A DNA stretch of 64,000 bases from Pedobacter cryoconitis (GTDB lineage Bacteria; Bacteroidota; Bacteroidia; Sphingobacteriales; Sphingobacteriaceae). The notes beneath the pieces are model-generated. The model did no database searches and had not been told where the DNA came from. It was given only the letters and a program-made list of their open reading frames with translations. Made by a program: the position numbers and the translations under genes. Below are positions 28,078 to 36,611 of this stretch, piece after piece. Position 1 is the stretch's first letter. Each line of letters opens with the position of its first letter. Location of the stretch: assembly GCF_003259615.1 (NCBI RefSeq), contig NZ_QLLR01000006.1, positions 149,822-213,821 on the forward strand. Reading direction: 5' to 3'.

Positions 28078-29058
28078 TCATTTGATTGGATTGCTTTTTA
28101 CGCCTTCAAATGTAATCTGCACTGGTTTAATTAAGCCGTTGGCATCAAATTCCATTTTATCAATGCAGGTTACGCGGTGGTTTCCATTGCTCTCACTTAA
28201 TGGTCTTCTATGATAAACGATATAATAGTCATCGGTTTGAGGGTGTTTGATCACAGAGTGATGGCCTGCACCAGTGGCAACTTTTGGATCTTGTTTGAGT
28301 ATTTTGTCTACTCTTTTGAATGGTCCCATCGGGGAATCTGCAACTGCATAGGCGACTGAGTAATCAGGGCCTGTCCATCCTCCTTCTGACCACATGAAGT
28401 AGTATTTTCCATTCCTGATAAACATATAAGGGCCTTCTACATATCCCTGAGGAGTAATTTCTTTAAATAATTTGCCATCTTCAAATGGGATAAAACCCGT
28501 AAAGTCAGGTTTCATTTTTCCGATATTACAGTGTCCCCATCCTCCGTATATCAAATAATACTGACCGTCTTTATCTTTAAATATAAACTGGTCGATAGGC
28601 TGGGCACCGTTATAAAATTTATCAATTAATGGTTTTCCGAGGTAATCTTTAAAAGGGCCTTCGGGTTTATCGGACACACCGATCCCAATCCCTCCTGTTT
28701 CCTGATCACTTTGTATATCATTTGCACCAAAAAAGAGATAATATTTATTGTCTTTTTTGGTAATGGAGGGTGCCCATACTGCTTTTTTTGCCCACTTAAA
28801 ATTAGCAGTATCAAGAACATGTTCATGTTTTTTCCAGGTCACAAGGTCTGATGATGAAAAAGCATCCATAAATACTTGTTCTTCATATTTAGCGGAATAA
28901 GTTGGATATACCCAGAATTTATTATCAAAAACTATGGCTTCGGGGTCTGCATACCAGCCTTGAAAAATCGGGTTACCGGAAGTTTTAACTGGTTTTTTCT
29001 GCGCAAATAGGCAAGTTCCGAAAGCTGAACATGCGAGAAGGATCAAAATACGTTTCAT
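28078..29058 (-). CDS. GH43 family glycoside hydrolase
   Basis: A 326-residue secreted five-bladed propeller enzyme. Signal peptide (LLACSAFGTCLFAQ) then IFQGWYADPEA, where Asp38 is the family general base; the modulating Asp lies near 150 in the GAQPIDQF region, and the general acid Glu near 209 in YVEGPYM. GH43 enzymes are inverting arabinofuranosidases, xylosidases or arabinanases; the exact substrate is not decidable. Length covers only the catalytic domain, with no C-terminal sandwich. The leader carries short direct repeats of an AACCAA/CAATAACC type (29056-29110). It stands alone, with no SusC/SusD partners. Confidence 0.9.
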   Translation of the reverse strand: MKRILILLACSAFGTCLFAQKKPVKTSGNPIFQGWYADPEAIVFDNKFWVYPTYSAKYEEQVFMDAFSSSDLVTWKKHEHVLDTANFKWAKKAVWAPSITKKDNKYYLFFGANDIQSDQETGGIGIGVSDKPEGPFKDYLGKPLIDKFYNGAQPIDQFIFKDKDGQYYLIYGGWGHCNIGKMKPDFTGFIPFEDGKLFKEITPQGYVEGPYMFIRNGKYYFMWSEGGWTGPDYSVAYAVADSPMGPFKRVDKILKQDPKVATGAGHHSVIKHPQTDDYYIVYHRRPLSESNGNHRVTCIDKMEFDANGLIKPVQITFEGVKSNPIK

Positions 29059-29268
29059 GGTTGTGGTTCTTGGTTGTAGTTATTGGTTATTGTTTCTTGG
29101 TTATTGTCTCAGCCTTAAGGGCACGATTTCCCCTGTTAAATGTCTCTTTTCCCCCTTTATTAAATCAAATTACTAAGGTATATTTAAACTTTAAACGGGC
29201 TTAGCTACTATTCTCCCTAATGTATGGCTAAATAAATTAAAATTAATTAACCACCAAATATATTACGT

Positions 29269-29730
29269 ATGAAAAAAATAACCCCATTTTTATGGTTTGA
29301 CAACAATCTGGAGGAGGCCATTCATTTCTACACTTCCATCTTTAAAAATTCAGTGATTCAAAACATTTCTTATCATGGAGAGGGTGGCCCTATGCCAAAA
29401 GGTTCAGTGATGTCTGCTTCTTTTCATCTGGATGGACAGGATTTCCTGGGAATGAACGGCGGGCCTATGTTTGCTTTCACCCCGGCAATTTCTCTATTTG
29501 TAAACTGTCATTCACAACAAGAAATAGATGAGTTTTGGGAAAAGTTATCAGAAGGGGGAGAAAAATCAAGGTGCGGCTGGCTTAAAGATAAATTTGGGTT
29601 ATCATGGCAGATTGTGCCTGCTGATTTAAGCAGATTATTAAATCATAATGATCCTGAAAAGGCTGCCAGAGTGATGAGCGCAATGATGAAAATGGATAAA
29701 CTTGACATGCAGGTATTGAAAGATGCTTAG
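29269..29730 (+). CDS. VOC superfamily protein (PhnB-like)
   Basis: A 153-residue protein of the vicinal-oxygen-chelate fold. ITPFLWFDNNLEEAIHFYTSIFKNS begins the family, and the C-terminal LSWQIVPADLSRLL is the marker of the PhnB / 3-demethylubiquinone-methyltransferase-like branch. That old methyltransferase label is misleading: no SAM-binding motif is present. Activity is unknown. A single gene followed by its own terminator. Confidence 0.88.
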   Translation: MKKITPFLWFDNNLEEAIHFYTSIFKNSVIQNISYHGEGGPMPKGSVMSASFHLDGQDFLGMNGGPMFAFTPAISLFVNCHSQQEIDEFWEKLSEGGEKSRCGWLKDKFGLSWQIVPADLSRLLNHNDPEKAARVMSAMMKMDKLDMQVLKDA

Positions 29731-29784
29731 CCAATGTTGAGATACGCTTAAACGGAAGTATACTAATCTGTATAAATGAAATTC

Positions 29785-29813
29785 AGGGTTAGGGTATCAG
29801 ACCTTAACCCTTT
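29785..29813 (+). terminator. Hairpin terminator after the VOC gene
   Basis: An 11-bp stem (AGGGTTAGGGT / ACCTTAACCCT, one G-T pair) with a 5-base loop and a short T-run, 55 bases past the stop. Confidence 0.65.
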
Positions 29814-29911
29814 GTGTAAAAACAGCAATAACTGGTTTATAATAACAGCCAGTTCTGAATAGGTATTGTTCCATTATCTGGTATCTTCCATTAATGGCTT
29901 CTTCCAACAAG

Positions 29912-30406
29912 CTAAACAGGGTACCTCCCCATATTACTTTCTTTTTCTTTTTGTATTCTTTGTAATTCTTCTACATCGGCTTTATCCTTCAACCTACCAG
30001 TATTAAATTTCGACAGTACTAAATCGTTAAGGTGAAGAAACGGAACTTTTACGCCATCAACATCTGCAATAATTTTTCTCTGATCTGCGTGTTCAAACTC
30101 TATCATGCTAATTCTGGTTAAAAAATCTACTTTTTCGGGTTCGTCCCACATTGAAAAGACAATATATTTTGTAAAATCCAGTTCAGCAATATGTTGTATA
30201 TCCTCTTCATCAAAGTCCATTTGTTTTAGAACATCTAACAATTTCAATTTATTTAAGTTGTCTGGTTTTAGCCATAAATCCACATCGCCAGTACTTCTTG
30301 CATAGCCATGAAATATTACAGAATAACCACCAATTATAATAAAATCAACATCCTTTAATAAAAGTTCTTTTAATAAGTCCTGATGTTTTTCTATAAACAA
30401 ATTCAT
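29912..30406 (-). CDS. Nucleotidyltransferase-fold protein (AbiEii/MNT-like)
   Basis: A 164-residue protein opening with FIIIGGYSVIFHGYARSTGDVDLWL. This is the nucleotidyltransferase signature: GG-S plus a D-x-D metal pair, with the third carboxylate probably in EKVDFL. Such proteins act as antitoxins or toxins (MNT/HEPN, AbiEii) or unassigned NMP-transferases. It starts with an ATGA overlap on the 67-residue gene upstream, a tight coupling often seen in two-component defence or toxin pairs. The partner is not a HEPN or AbiEi protein, so a toxin-antitoxin role is only a possibility. Confidence 0.8.
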   Translation of the reverse strand: MNLFIEKHQDLLKELLLKDVDFIIIGGYSVIFHGYARSTGDVDLWLKPDNLNKLKLLDVLKQMDFDEEDIQHIAELDFTKYIVFSMWDEPEKVDFLTRISMIEFEHADQRKIIADVDGVKVPFLHLNDLVLSKFNTGRLKDKADVEELQRIQKEKESNMGRYPV

Positions 30407-30606
30407 CCGGAAGTTATTATTCTAATTTTACCTGTAGCACTTCTGTTCTTTAAGTCTTCTCTGCTTACTTGATATACACGTAAAATAAGCTCAACTGTAT
30501 GCCTTAAACGATCAACAGGTGATTGCTTGATAATGTCCTGAATTTCGTTTTTCTTAGCTTCTTCAAATGTATTGAAGATTCTTATTCTGTCTTTTACCTT
30601 ATTCAT
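30403..30606 (-). CDS. Small partner protein of the nucleotidyltransferase
   Basis: A 67-residue protein, basic and helical (FNTFEEAKKNEIQDIIKQSPVDRLRHTVELILRVY). No family was recognised by name. The gene ends in an ATGA overlap with the nucleotidyltransferase gene, so the products are made together and in matched amounts. It has no signal peptide or membrane segment. Residues DRLRHTVELI recall small partners found before nucleotidyltransferase genes in Bacteroidota; this is from memory of the layout, not a family match. Confidence 0.7.
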   Translation of the reverse strand: MNKVKDRIRIFNTFEEAKKNEIQDIIKQSPVDRLRHTVELILRVYQVSREDLKNRSATGKIRIITSG

Positions 30607-30757
30607 CGCAGTATCATTTAGCCTTTGAATCAGATGTAAATATATCTATTTAAACCTAAAAAACGATAGCTAGTAATAACCTCATTAAGAGGTGTAGATA
30701 CGACATCTAAGTTTTCACTTTAAATCTCACTAACAAAGTTTTTTAAATACCTCAGTT

Positions 30758-30803
30758 AAAAAAAAAGGCCATATACTCCTTGATGAAGAGACATATAGCC
30801 TTT
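30758..30803 (-). terminator. Terminator of the betaine transport operon
   Basis: On the minus strand, AGGCTATAT, a ~20-base loop and ATATGGCCT (one mismatch), ending in nine Ts. It lies 76 bases past the substrate-binding protein stop. Confidence 0.72.
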
Positions 30804-30878
30804 GATTGTAATGATGTTTATGATAATGGAACGACCATTGGATTGTTTATTAGAATGAAACAACCATCAGGTTATCTG

Positions 30879-31745
30879 CTATTTTACAGATTCAGTCTTT
30901 AAAAAAGAACTCATTCTAACTGAGAATTCCTCGTTAGCTGTCAGCCATTTTTCAATCGCTGCTTTTTCATCATCAGCTCCTTTAAGTGCTGCCATTAGTG
31001 AACCTAATTGTGCATCGTCTAACTGAAAGTTTCTGAAAAACGAAGTCACCTGCGGGTTTAATTTCACAAAGTCTTTATTGGCAACAGTTTGTAAAGTTTC
31101 AACCTTTCCAAAAACACCTTTTGGGTCAGCTAAAAACTTAAGTTTATAAGTACTGAATATATAGTGTGGTGACCAGCCGGTAATAACTACTGGTTTCTTT
31201 GCATCTATACTTTTTTTCAAAATAGCCAGCATCGCAGCCTCACTTGCAGATTGTAGTTCAAACTTCAATTTGTAGTCTTTAATGGCTAACTCTGCTTTAT
31301 TCATAATTCCTGCACCTGCATCAATTCCTGTAATTTTGCCACCAAAAAGTGCAGCATTTGCATTCAGTTCTTCAATACTGTTTACTTTCACATACTCAGG
31401 AACAACTAATCCGATACGGGCATTGGCATAGTTAGTACCCAAAACTTCCAGTTTTGCGCCAAACTTATCCATATATTCTTTGTGTGTAACTGGCATCCAG
31501 GCATCCATAAAGACATCTGCATCCCCTCCTGCTACTGCTGCAAAAATTGGTGCAACATCAGCATTTTTCAATTCTACAGTATAACCTTCTTTTTCCAGTA
31601 ATACTTTTGATAACTGAGTCATAGCAACACCTTCTGCCCAGTTTACATAACCTATAGTCACTTTTTTATTGTTCGCAGCTCCTCCACAAGAGTAAAGTGT
31701 GGTTGCTGTCAGTGCTATTAATAATCCGCTAATTACTTTCTTCAT
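30879..31745 (-). CDS. Glycine betaine/proline ABC substrate-binding lipoprotein
   Basis: A 288-residue OpuAC/ProX-type binding protein. The start at 31745 is preferred over the frame's first Met (31778) because it gives a proper lipoprotein signal (MKKVISGLL...LYSCGG). The mature part begins TIGYVNWAEGVAMTQLSKVLLE, and DAWMPVTHKEYMDKF and VITGWSPHYIFSTYKLKFL are the family segments; their Trp residues make the aromatic box for the quaternary amine. Last gene of the operon, with a 67-base gap after the permease gene. Confidence 0.92.
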   Translation of the reverse strand: MKKVISGLLIALTATTLYSCGGAANNKKVTIGYVNWAEGVAMTQLSKVLLEKEGYTVELKNADVAPIFAAVAGGDADVFMDAWMPVTHKEYMDKFGAKLEVLGTNYANARIGLVVPEYVKVNSIEELNANAALFGGKITGIDAGAGIMNKAELAIKDYKLKFELQSASEAAMLAILKKSIDAKKPVVITGWSPHYIFSTYKLKFLADPKGVFGKVETLQTVANKDFVKLNPQVTSFFRNFQLDDAQLGSLMAALKGADDEKAAIEKWLTANEEFSVRMSSFLKTESVK

Positions 31746-31812
31746 TTGAATAGATTTATTTTTTCGATTTAATATCATTAATAAGTTTTTAAGAGCGCTT
31801 TGGAATATAAGC

Positions 31813-32643
31813 TTAGGCTATATTTCTCTTTTTAGTATTCCCAAAGGATTGTGTAATACGGTCCAGGATAATTGCCAGGATCACTACTGCGATACCACCT
31901 TCAAACCCTAGTCCTATTTTCAATTGTGTAATCCCTTTTAAGACCACTTCACCTAATCCTCCGGCCGCAATCATTGCTGAAATAACAACCATTGAAAGTG
32001 CCATCATAATCGTTTGGTTCACTCCTGCCAGTATGGTAGGTAAGGCCAAAGGCAATTCTACTTTAAAAAGCAGTTGTCTTGGTGTAGCCCCGAATGAACG
32101 GGTTGCTTCTACAATTTCTTTAGGCACCTGACTGATGCCCAGGGTAGTTAAACGAACTGCAGGAGGCATCGCAAATATAATAGTCGCAAATGCTCCAGGC
32201 ACTTTTCCCAAACCAAAGAACAATACTGCAGGAATCAGGTAAACAAAGGCAGGCATCGTTTGCATTAAGTCGAGAACAGGTCGCATAATTTTTCCCGCCA
32301 AAGGATTTTTAGCAGCCCAGATTCCCATCGGTACGCCCATGAGCAGTGCAATAAAGGCAGCAGAAAGAATCAGCGCTAAGGTAGCCATCGTTTGTCCCCA
32401 GTAGCCCATTGCCCAGATCAGGGTTAAGCCTAAAATGGTAAATATAGTTACACCTAAACCTGTACGTTTCCAGGCCAGGAAAGCAACCAGTAAAATGATG
32501 ATATAAAATGGAGGGAACATCAATACCCATTCAACGGAGTCCACAACGGAAATCACGATAATCTTTATTATATTAAATAAGGCTCCAAAATTGCTGGTAA
32601 GCCAGTTTATAAATTCTTCTATATAAGGTCCTATATGTATCAT
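31813..32643 (-). CDS. Glycine betaine ABC transporter permease
   Basis: A 276-residue inner-membrane permease of the ProW/OpuAB type with about six helices. The cytoplasmic EAA loop is VEATRSFGATPRQLLFKVELPLALPTILAG, which contacts the ATPase. VLDLMQTMPAFVYLIPAV is also characteristic. The start lies 1 base from the ATPase stop, so translation is coupled. It forms the channel of an osmoprotectant importer, probably as a dimer. Confidence 0.94.
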   Translation of the reverse strand: MIHIGPYIEEFINWLTSNFGALFNIIKIIVISVVDSVEWVLMFPPFYIIILLVAFLAWKRTGLGVTIFTILGLTLIWAMGYWGQTMATLALILSAAFIALLMGVPMGIWAAKNPLAGKIMRPVLDLMQTMPAFVYLIPAVLFFGLGKVPGAFATIIFAMPPAVRLTTLGISQVPKEIVEATRSFGATPRQLLFKVELPLALPTILAGVNQTIMMALSMVVISAMIAAGGLGEVVLKGITQLKIGLGFEGGIAVVILAIILDRITQSFGNTKKRNIA

Positions 32644-32644
32644 A

Positions 32645-33883
32645 TTATATTACTTCGTTTTGTAAGTTATCAATTGAGTTTCCAGTTACATTTTCCCAGG
32701 AAGTTCCTGTAGTCTCTATCAAAAGAGAAGTTTGTGCAACGATTCCAAGCAGTTTATTGGTTTCTCTGTCAATAATTGGCACTGCTCTTCCATTTTCTGC
32801 AATAAATGGAAGCATTTGTTCCACTGTAGTTTCCGGGTATGCAACAGGTACGTCTTTGACAATAGCCATTTCTATGGTTTGGTGTCCTTTGGCTTTAAGC
32901 TCCAGAATATCTTTCAGGTAAACAAAACCAAGAAAATGTTTGTCTACCGAAACTGCTGGTAGCGACGTTAATCCTGAAGAACGCATCTTTCTCAAACTAC
33001 CCTCTACCCCATCTTTTTTGAAAATCGCAACAGTAGGTTTTTCAAATAGCAAGCTTGCTGCAGTTATAATTGATTTACGGTCCACTTTTTCTACAAAAGA
33101 GGACACATATTCATCTGCCGGATTGGTTAAAATATCTTCAGGAGTACCAATCTGGATCACTTCGCCATCTTTCATAATGGCAATACGGTCACCAAGACGG
33201 ATCGCCTCATCAAGATCATGTGTAATAAAAACAATTGTTTTGTGCATTTTTTCCTGCAGATCAATCAGCTCATCTTGCATTTGTGTACGGATCAGCGGGT
33301 CCAGTGCAGAAAAGGCTTCATCCATTAACAGGATCTCGGGGTCATTCGCTAGGGCACGGGCCAAACCGACACGTTGCTGCATCCCACCTGAAAGTTCTGA
33401 AGTGTTCTGATTTTCATATCCTTTCAGACTCACCATTTCAATAACTTCCTGAGCTTTTGCTTCACGTTGTTCTTTTGGAATATCCTGTAGTTCCAGACCA
33501 AACGCCACATTTTCAAGGACCGTACGGTGAGGTAACAGACCAAAGTTCTGGAAAACCATGGCCATTTCTTTTTTACGAACGTTCTGCAATTCCTTGTCTC
33601 CAAGGCTTGTGATATTTACATCGTTTAAAATAACACTGCCTGAAGTGGGTTCAATTAACCTGTTCAGACATCTTAACAAACTAGATTTACCACTACCTGA
33701 TAAACCCATAATTACAAAGAATTCGCCTTTTTCTATATTAAAACTGGCATTTTTTACCGCAACTGTACATCCTGTTTCTTTCAGGATCTCTGCTTTGGTT
33801 TTCCCTTGTTTCAATAGTGTGAGTGCCTCCTCTTTTTCTTTCCCGAATATGAGTGTAAGGTCTTCTATCTTAAGTTTAGACAT
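32645..33883 (-). CDS. Glycine betaine ABC transporter ATPase with CBS domains
   Basis: A 412-residue ProV/OpuAA ATPase. Visible motifs are Walker A ([10 protein letters not shown]), signature ([15 protein letters not shown]), Walker B with catalytic Glu ([12 protein letters not shown]) and switch His (ITHDLDEA). From ~280 onward two CBS domains follow, which in OpuA sense ionic strength or cyclic-di-AMP. The N-terminal extension ([25 protein letters not shown]) is family-typical. It starts 17 bases after the porin stop, tying an outer-membrane channel to the importer. Confidence 0.95.
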   Translation of the reverse strand: MSKLKIEDLTLIFGKEKEEALTLLKQGKTKAEILKETGCTVAVKNASFNIEKGEFFVIMGLSGSGKSSLLRCLNRLIEPTSGSVILNDVNITSLGDKELQNVRKKEMAMVFQNFGLLPHRTVLENVAFGLELQDIPKEQREAKAQEVIEMVSLKGYENQNTSELSGGMQQRVGLARALANDPEILLMDEAFSALDPLIRTQMQDELIDLQEKMHKTIVFITHDLDEAIRLGDRIAIMKDGEVIQIGTPEDILTNPADEYVSSFVEKVDRKSIITAASLLFEKPTVAIFKKDGVEGSLRKMRSSGLTSLPAVSVDKHFLGFVYLKDILELKAKGHQTIEMAIVKDVPVAYPETTVEQMLPFIAENGRAVPIIDRETNKLLGIVAQTSLLIETTGTSWENVTGNSIDNLQNEVI

Positions 33884-33900
33884 AGTATAGATGTTTTACG

Positions 33901-35172
33901 TTAAAAATAATAACCGATATTAATGTTGAACCGGCTACTCCATTTTGAATCCGGATTACCTGTAGATAATCCGTTTTGCCAATCCGGCCCTAACCAGGGC
34001 TGGTTTTTTCCTGCGGCCCAATCCACATAGGTCACCAGGTTCCCTGCATTAATCATACAGCCGAGTACATTCATTTGTGTATCCTTAAATCCGTCTTGTG
34101 GTTTGTTCATATAAGAGTAATTCTCATAGAAAACAAGCGACTTTACCGGGCCCAGTTTTACAGGCTGTGTGTAAGCGAAAGATGCGGTATGCAGGTAAGC
34201 TTTGCGGGCGACATCGTATGATGAACCATAGGCAGCTAGTTGTACTATATTTTTATACTGAGTTGAGTCAGATAGATTATATTGATAGTACATAGATTGC
34301 AACTTAACATTAACCCTGCCAAAAGTCATATCTGTGTGTAATGCTGCAGCCCATCTTGCTCCCATATGCCCCGTAGGAATATTATAGACTCCGCCAAGCA
34401 TACCGGAGATTCCAATTTTCTTGTCTTCTGCTATCAAATATTCTGTTTTGATATTACCTTGATTAACTTCTTTGTTCCTGCCGGCAACGTCATATGAGTA
34501 ACGGGATGGGTCTGTTCCGGATTTATCTCCGAAGTTCAGCTCCATCGCATTTTTAAAGAAGGCAATATCATAAATCCACCGGTTTCTACGCTGATGGAAG
34601 TTCACACCCATAGAAAACTTATCTTCAAAACCTACATAATATGGAAGGTTGAAGAACCAGTTATGAGAGTTATAAGCGGTATTTCCAAATGGATTCTGAA
34701 CAAGTCCGATGTCCATATGGGTACTGTCATTGAAAAGGTATCTTACATAACCTTCTTTCAAGAAACTCCCTCCGAAATCTTTAGAGTAAAAGCGATATTC
34801 TGCGTGAAAGTCCAGCTTTTTATAAGCAACGTCTGCATTGATCCTAAACATGTCCAGACCAAAGTCCCCGCCTCTTTTAACTTGTTCTTTTTTCCAGGAG
34901 GAAAGGTTGTAGTTGAATCTTAATGCGCCGCCAATTTTCAGAACTGGTTTATCCGGGCGCGAAGGAGTTGTATTATCCTTTTTTAAAGGAGCAGTTGTGG
35001 TATTTTCTGTAGAGGCAGACGAGGTATCCTTTAAAGGAGCAGTCCTGGTATCCTTTAAAGGAGTTGCTGCAGTATCTTTTTTTATTGATGTAGAGTCTTG
35101 CGCTATTAGTGTTAAAGGTAAAATAACGGTAAATACAATACAGCTTAACAGATGCTGTAATTTTATTTTCAT
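33901..35172 (-). CDS. Outer-membrane porin-like protein in the betaine operon
   Basis: A 423-residue barrel protein. After a signal peptide ending at LIAQ comes a ~55-residue Thr/Ser/Lys/Asp linker with imperfect repeats of K-D-T-x-x-A-P-L, then ~355 residues of alternating strands (LKIGGALRFNYNLSSW, MDIGLVQNPFG, HAEYRFYSKDF) ending NIGYYF, a barrel terminus. It resembles phosphate-selective porin O/P-like proteins, but no substrate can be read. First gene of the unit with the three OpuA-type genes, so it may admit betaine or choline across the outer membrane (inference). The repeats are also visible as DNA repeats at about 34970-35080. Confidence 0.8.
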   Translation of the reverse strand: MKIKLQHLLSCIVFTVILPLTLIAQDSTSIKKDTAATPLKDTRTAPLKDTSSASTENTTTAPLKKDNTTPSRPDKPVLKIGGALRFNYNLSSWKKEQVKRGGDFGLDMFRINADVAYKKLDFHAEYRFYSKDFGGSFLKEGYVRYLFNDSTHMDIGLVQNPFGNTAYNSHNWFFNLPYYVGFEDKFSMGVNFHQRRNRWIYDIAFFKNAMELNFGDKSGTDPSRYSYDVAGRNKEVNQGNIKTEYLIAEDKKIGISGMLGGVYNIPTGHMGARWAAALHTDMTFGRVNVKLQSMYYQYNLSDSTQYKNIVQLAAYGSSYDVARKAYLHTASFAYTQPVKLGPVKSLVFYENYSYMNKPQDGFKDTQMNVLGCMINAGNLVTYVDWAAGKNQPWLGPDWQNGLSTGNPDSKWSSRFNINIGYYF

Positions 35173-35710
35173 AAATAAAGTTTATATATGCTGGCTTAAT
35201 TGCCGCATATCATAAAATGCTTTAAATAAAACATTAATTAAAAAATGCTCAGGGAGTAAATTCCCTGAATATTTAAACAGAAATTGTGCTGTTTCTTTCT
35301 AGAATTTAACGCTCAGATGGCGTATTTAACAGCGGACGTTTAAACTAAAACCGAGGCAAAGGTAAGCATAATTTATCGGTTTTTAGCCCCTGTGGCGGAT
35401 ATGGGACTAGAATCGACTGGATTTAGCGTTGCAAAAACAAGAAAAAAAAGGGGTTATTTCAACCGGTTTTATGCTATAAAAAAGACGCAAAATTTCCTCC
35501 CGGTTTTATTGCAATATTAGAGAAGGTGTAATAATTATTGAACAATAAAAAAAGGCGTGTCAGCAAACATAAAGCTTGATTTTCACCGATATTAAAGAAG
35601 CTGAGCCAGATCTGTTTTAAGAGTTTGAACACATAATTTCAGACAACCGGGACAGTAAATCTGACTGCCGGATAAAGGGTGGGAATTTCAGCCTTCAAAA
35701 GGACGATATT
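35173..35710. other. Long intergenic region upstream of the porin/betaine operon
   Basis: About 540 AT-rich bases with no convincing gene. On the minus strand TACCTTTG at 35357-35364 exactly fits the -7 consensus and would give a leader of ~185 bases; no good -33 box accompanies it. A long leader before an osmoprotectant operon may hold RNA-level control, but I could not identify a known riboswitch. Confidence 0.4.
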
Positions 35711-36508
35711 TTATTTTGTTTTTTTTTCTTTTTCAAAATATTCGTAGCTGAAATTAAGCAATTCTGGCTGCTCGCCGGATTCTTTTACTGATTTTTCCGC
35801 ACCGGATAAGCGCTGTTTGAAGGTGCTCAAAGTGATCGGTAATCCGTTCTCCATTTTAAAGACCAGGTGTGATCTTTTGATATAAATAGTCTTATCCAAA
35901 ATCAGGTTCCCATTGCCATCATTAAAGAAGTTTTCTGTCATGATATTCATTTCATCATCGTCCGGATGTTGTTTATAATGGATGGTTAAGGGCAAATCCC
36001 AGTTCGTATTAGAATAAATGGTTATCGGTTGTGATAATTTATCAGCATGCTTATTCACTTTATGAAAAATTCTGCCTTTACGGATATAGCGGTCCACCTT
36101 GTGGTTATGCAGTGAAATTACTGTGTCCCCTGAATACTGAAATTTCTTAAAGCTCCCGGAATGATTTATAAATTCATCGGGCGCACCATCTTTATAGGTT
36201 ATCCTTAAGGTATCATTTGGAGTTTGCATTGCAGTCCACTGCCCTCTTCTGTTGAATACCAGTACAAAGCTTTTAGATGGATCACCAGGGTTTTCTACTT
36301 TCATCTTTTTAACACCTGTGAGCTTAAAAAGTGGTAATGGCAGATAACGGTCAGGAAAAAGCAGATCAAAGGCGAGGTACATGGCCAATCTGGGTGTAGG
36401 GTCTTTTTTATATTTGCTCGCCGTACCAATTTTCACTTCGTACACAATATCCTGTGCTTGTACACGGTAAGCAAATAATAGCAGAAATAATAACACCATC
36501 CTTTTCAT
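35711..36508 (-). CDS. Secreted protein of unknown function
   Basis: The start at 36508 is chosen over the frame's first Met (36559). It has a GGGGG ribosome-binding stretch 6-10 bases upstream, gives a clean signal peptide (MKRMVLLFLLLFAYRVQAQ), and the -7 element at 36546-36553 lies between the two. The 265-residue protein is mostly beta strands (IVYEVKIGTASKY, SFVLVFNRRGQW, TLRITYKDG). I do not recognise a named family with confidence. It has its own promoter, about 100 bases downstream of the purL stop. Confidence 0.75.
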   Translation of the reverse strand: MKRMVLLFLLLFAYRVQAQDIVYEVKIGTASKYKKDPTPRLAMYLAFDLLFPDRYLPLPLFKLTGVKKMKVENPGDPSKSFVLVFNRRGQWTAMQTPNDTLRITYKDGAPDEFINHSGSFKKFQYSGDTVISLHNHKVDRYIRKGRIFHKVNKHADKLSQPITIYSNTNWDLPLTIHYKQHPDDDEMNIMTENFFNDGNGNLILDKTIYIKRSHLVFKMENGLPITLSTFKQRLSGAEKSVKESGEQPELLNFSYEYFEKEKKTK

Positions 36509-36545
36509 AAAATCCCCCTGATATAAATATGGCCTGATTACTATA

Positions 36546-36553
36546 CAAAGATA
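36546..36553 (-). promoter_or_regulatory. -7 element for the secreted unknown protein
   Basis: TATCTTTG on the minus strand, an exact TAnnTTTG match 38 bases before the ATG at 36508. It would make the upstream in-frame Met at 36559 untranscribed. Confidence 0.5.
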
Positions 36554-36611
36554 GTACATCAGGCCATTATAAAGAACTTGCTTATTTGCAGGTCCAGCTA
36601 TTTTAAATAAT

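Noticed and set aside
29056..29110. Short direct repeats in the GH43 leader considered as a CRISPR or operator array
   Set aside because: Units are ~11 bases with irregular spacing and no spacers; they look like simple slippage. No CRISPR-like array was found in the window.
29269..29730. VOC gene as a 3-demethylubiquinone methyltransferase
   Set aside because: No SAM-binding motif; the old name was carried over by similarity to PhnB-like proteins.
34913..35215. 100-codon plus-strand frame rich in Val/Phe/Ser with repeats
   Set aside because: The repeats mirror the Thr/Ser/Lys/Asp linker of the porin on the minus strand; it is a shadow of that repeat, not a gene.
35173..35710. tRNA or riboswitch in the long porin leader
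   Set aside because: No cloverleaf arms or T-loop sequence, and no recognised riboswitch core could be found by eye.
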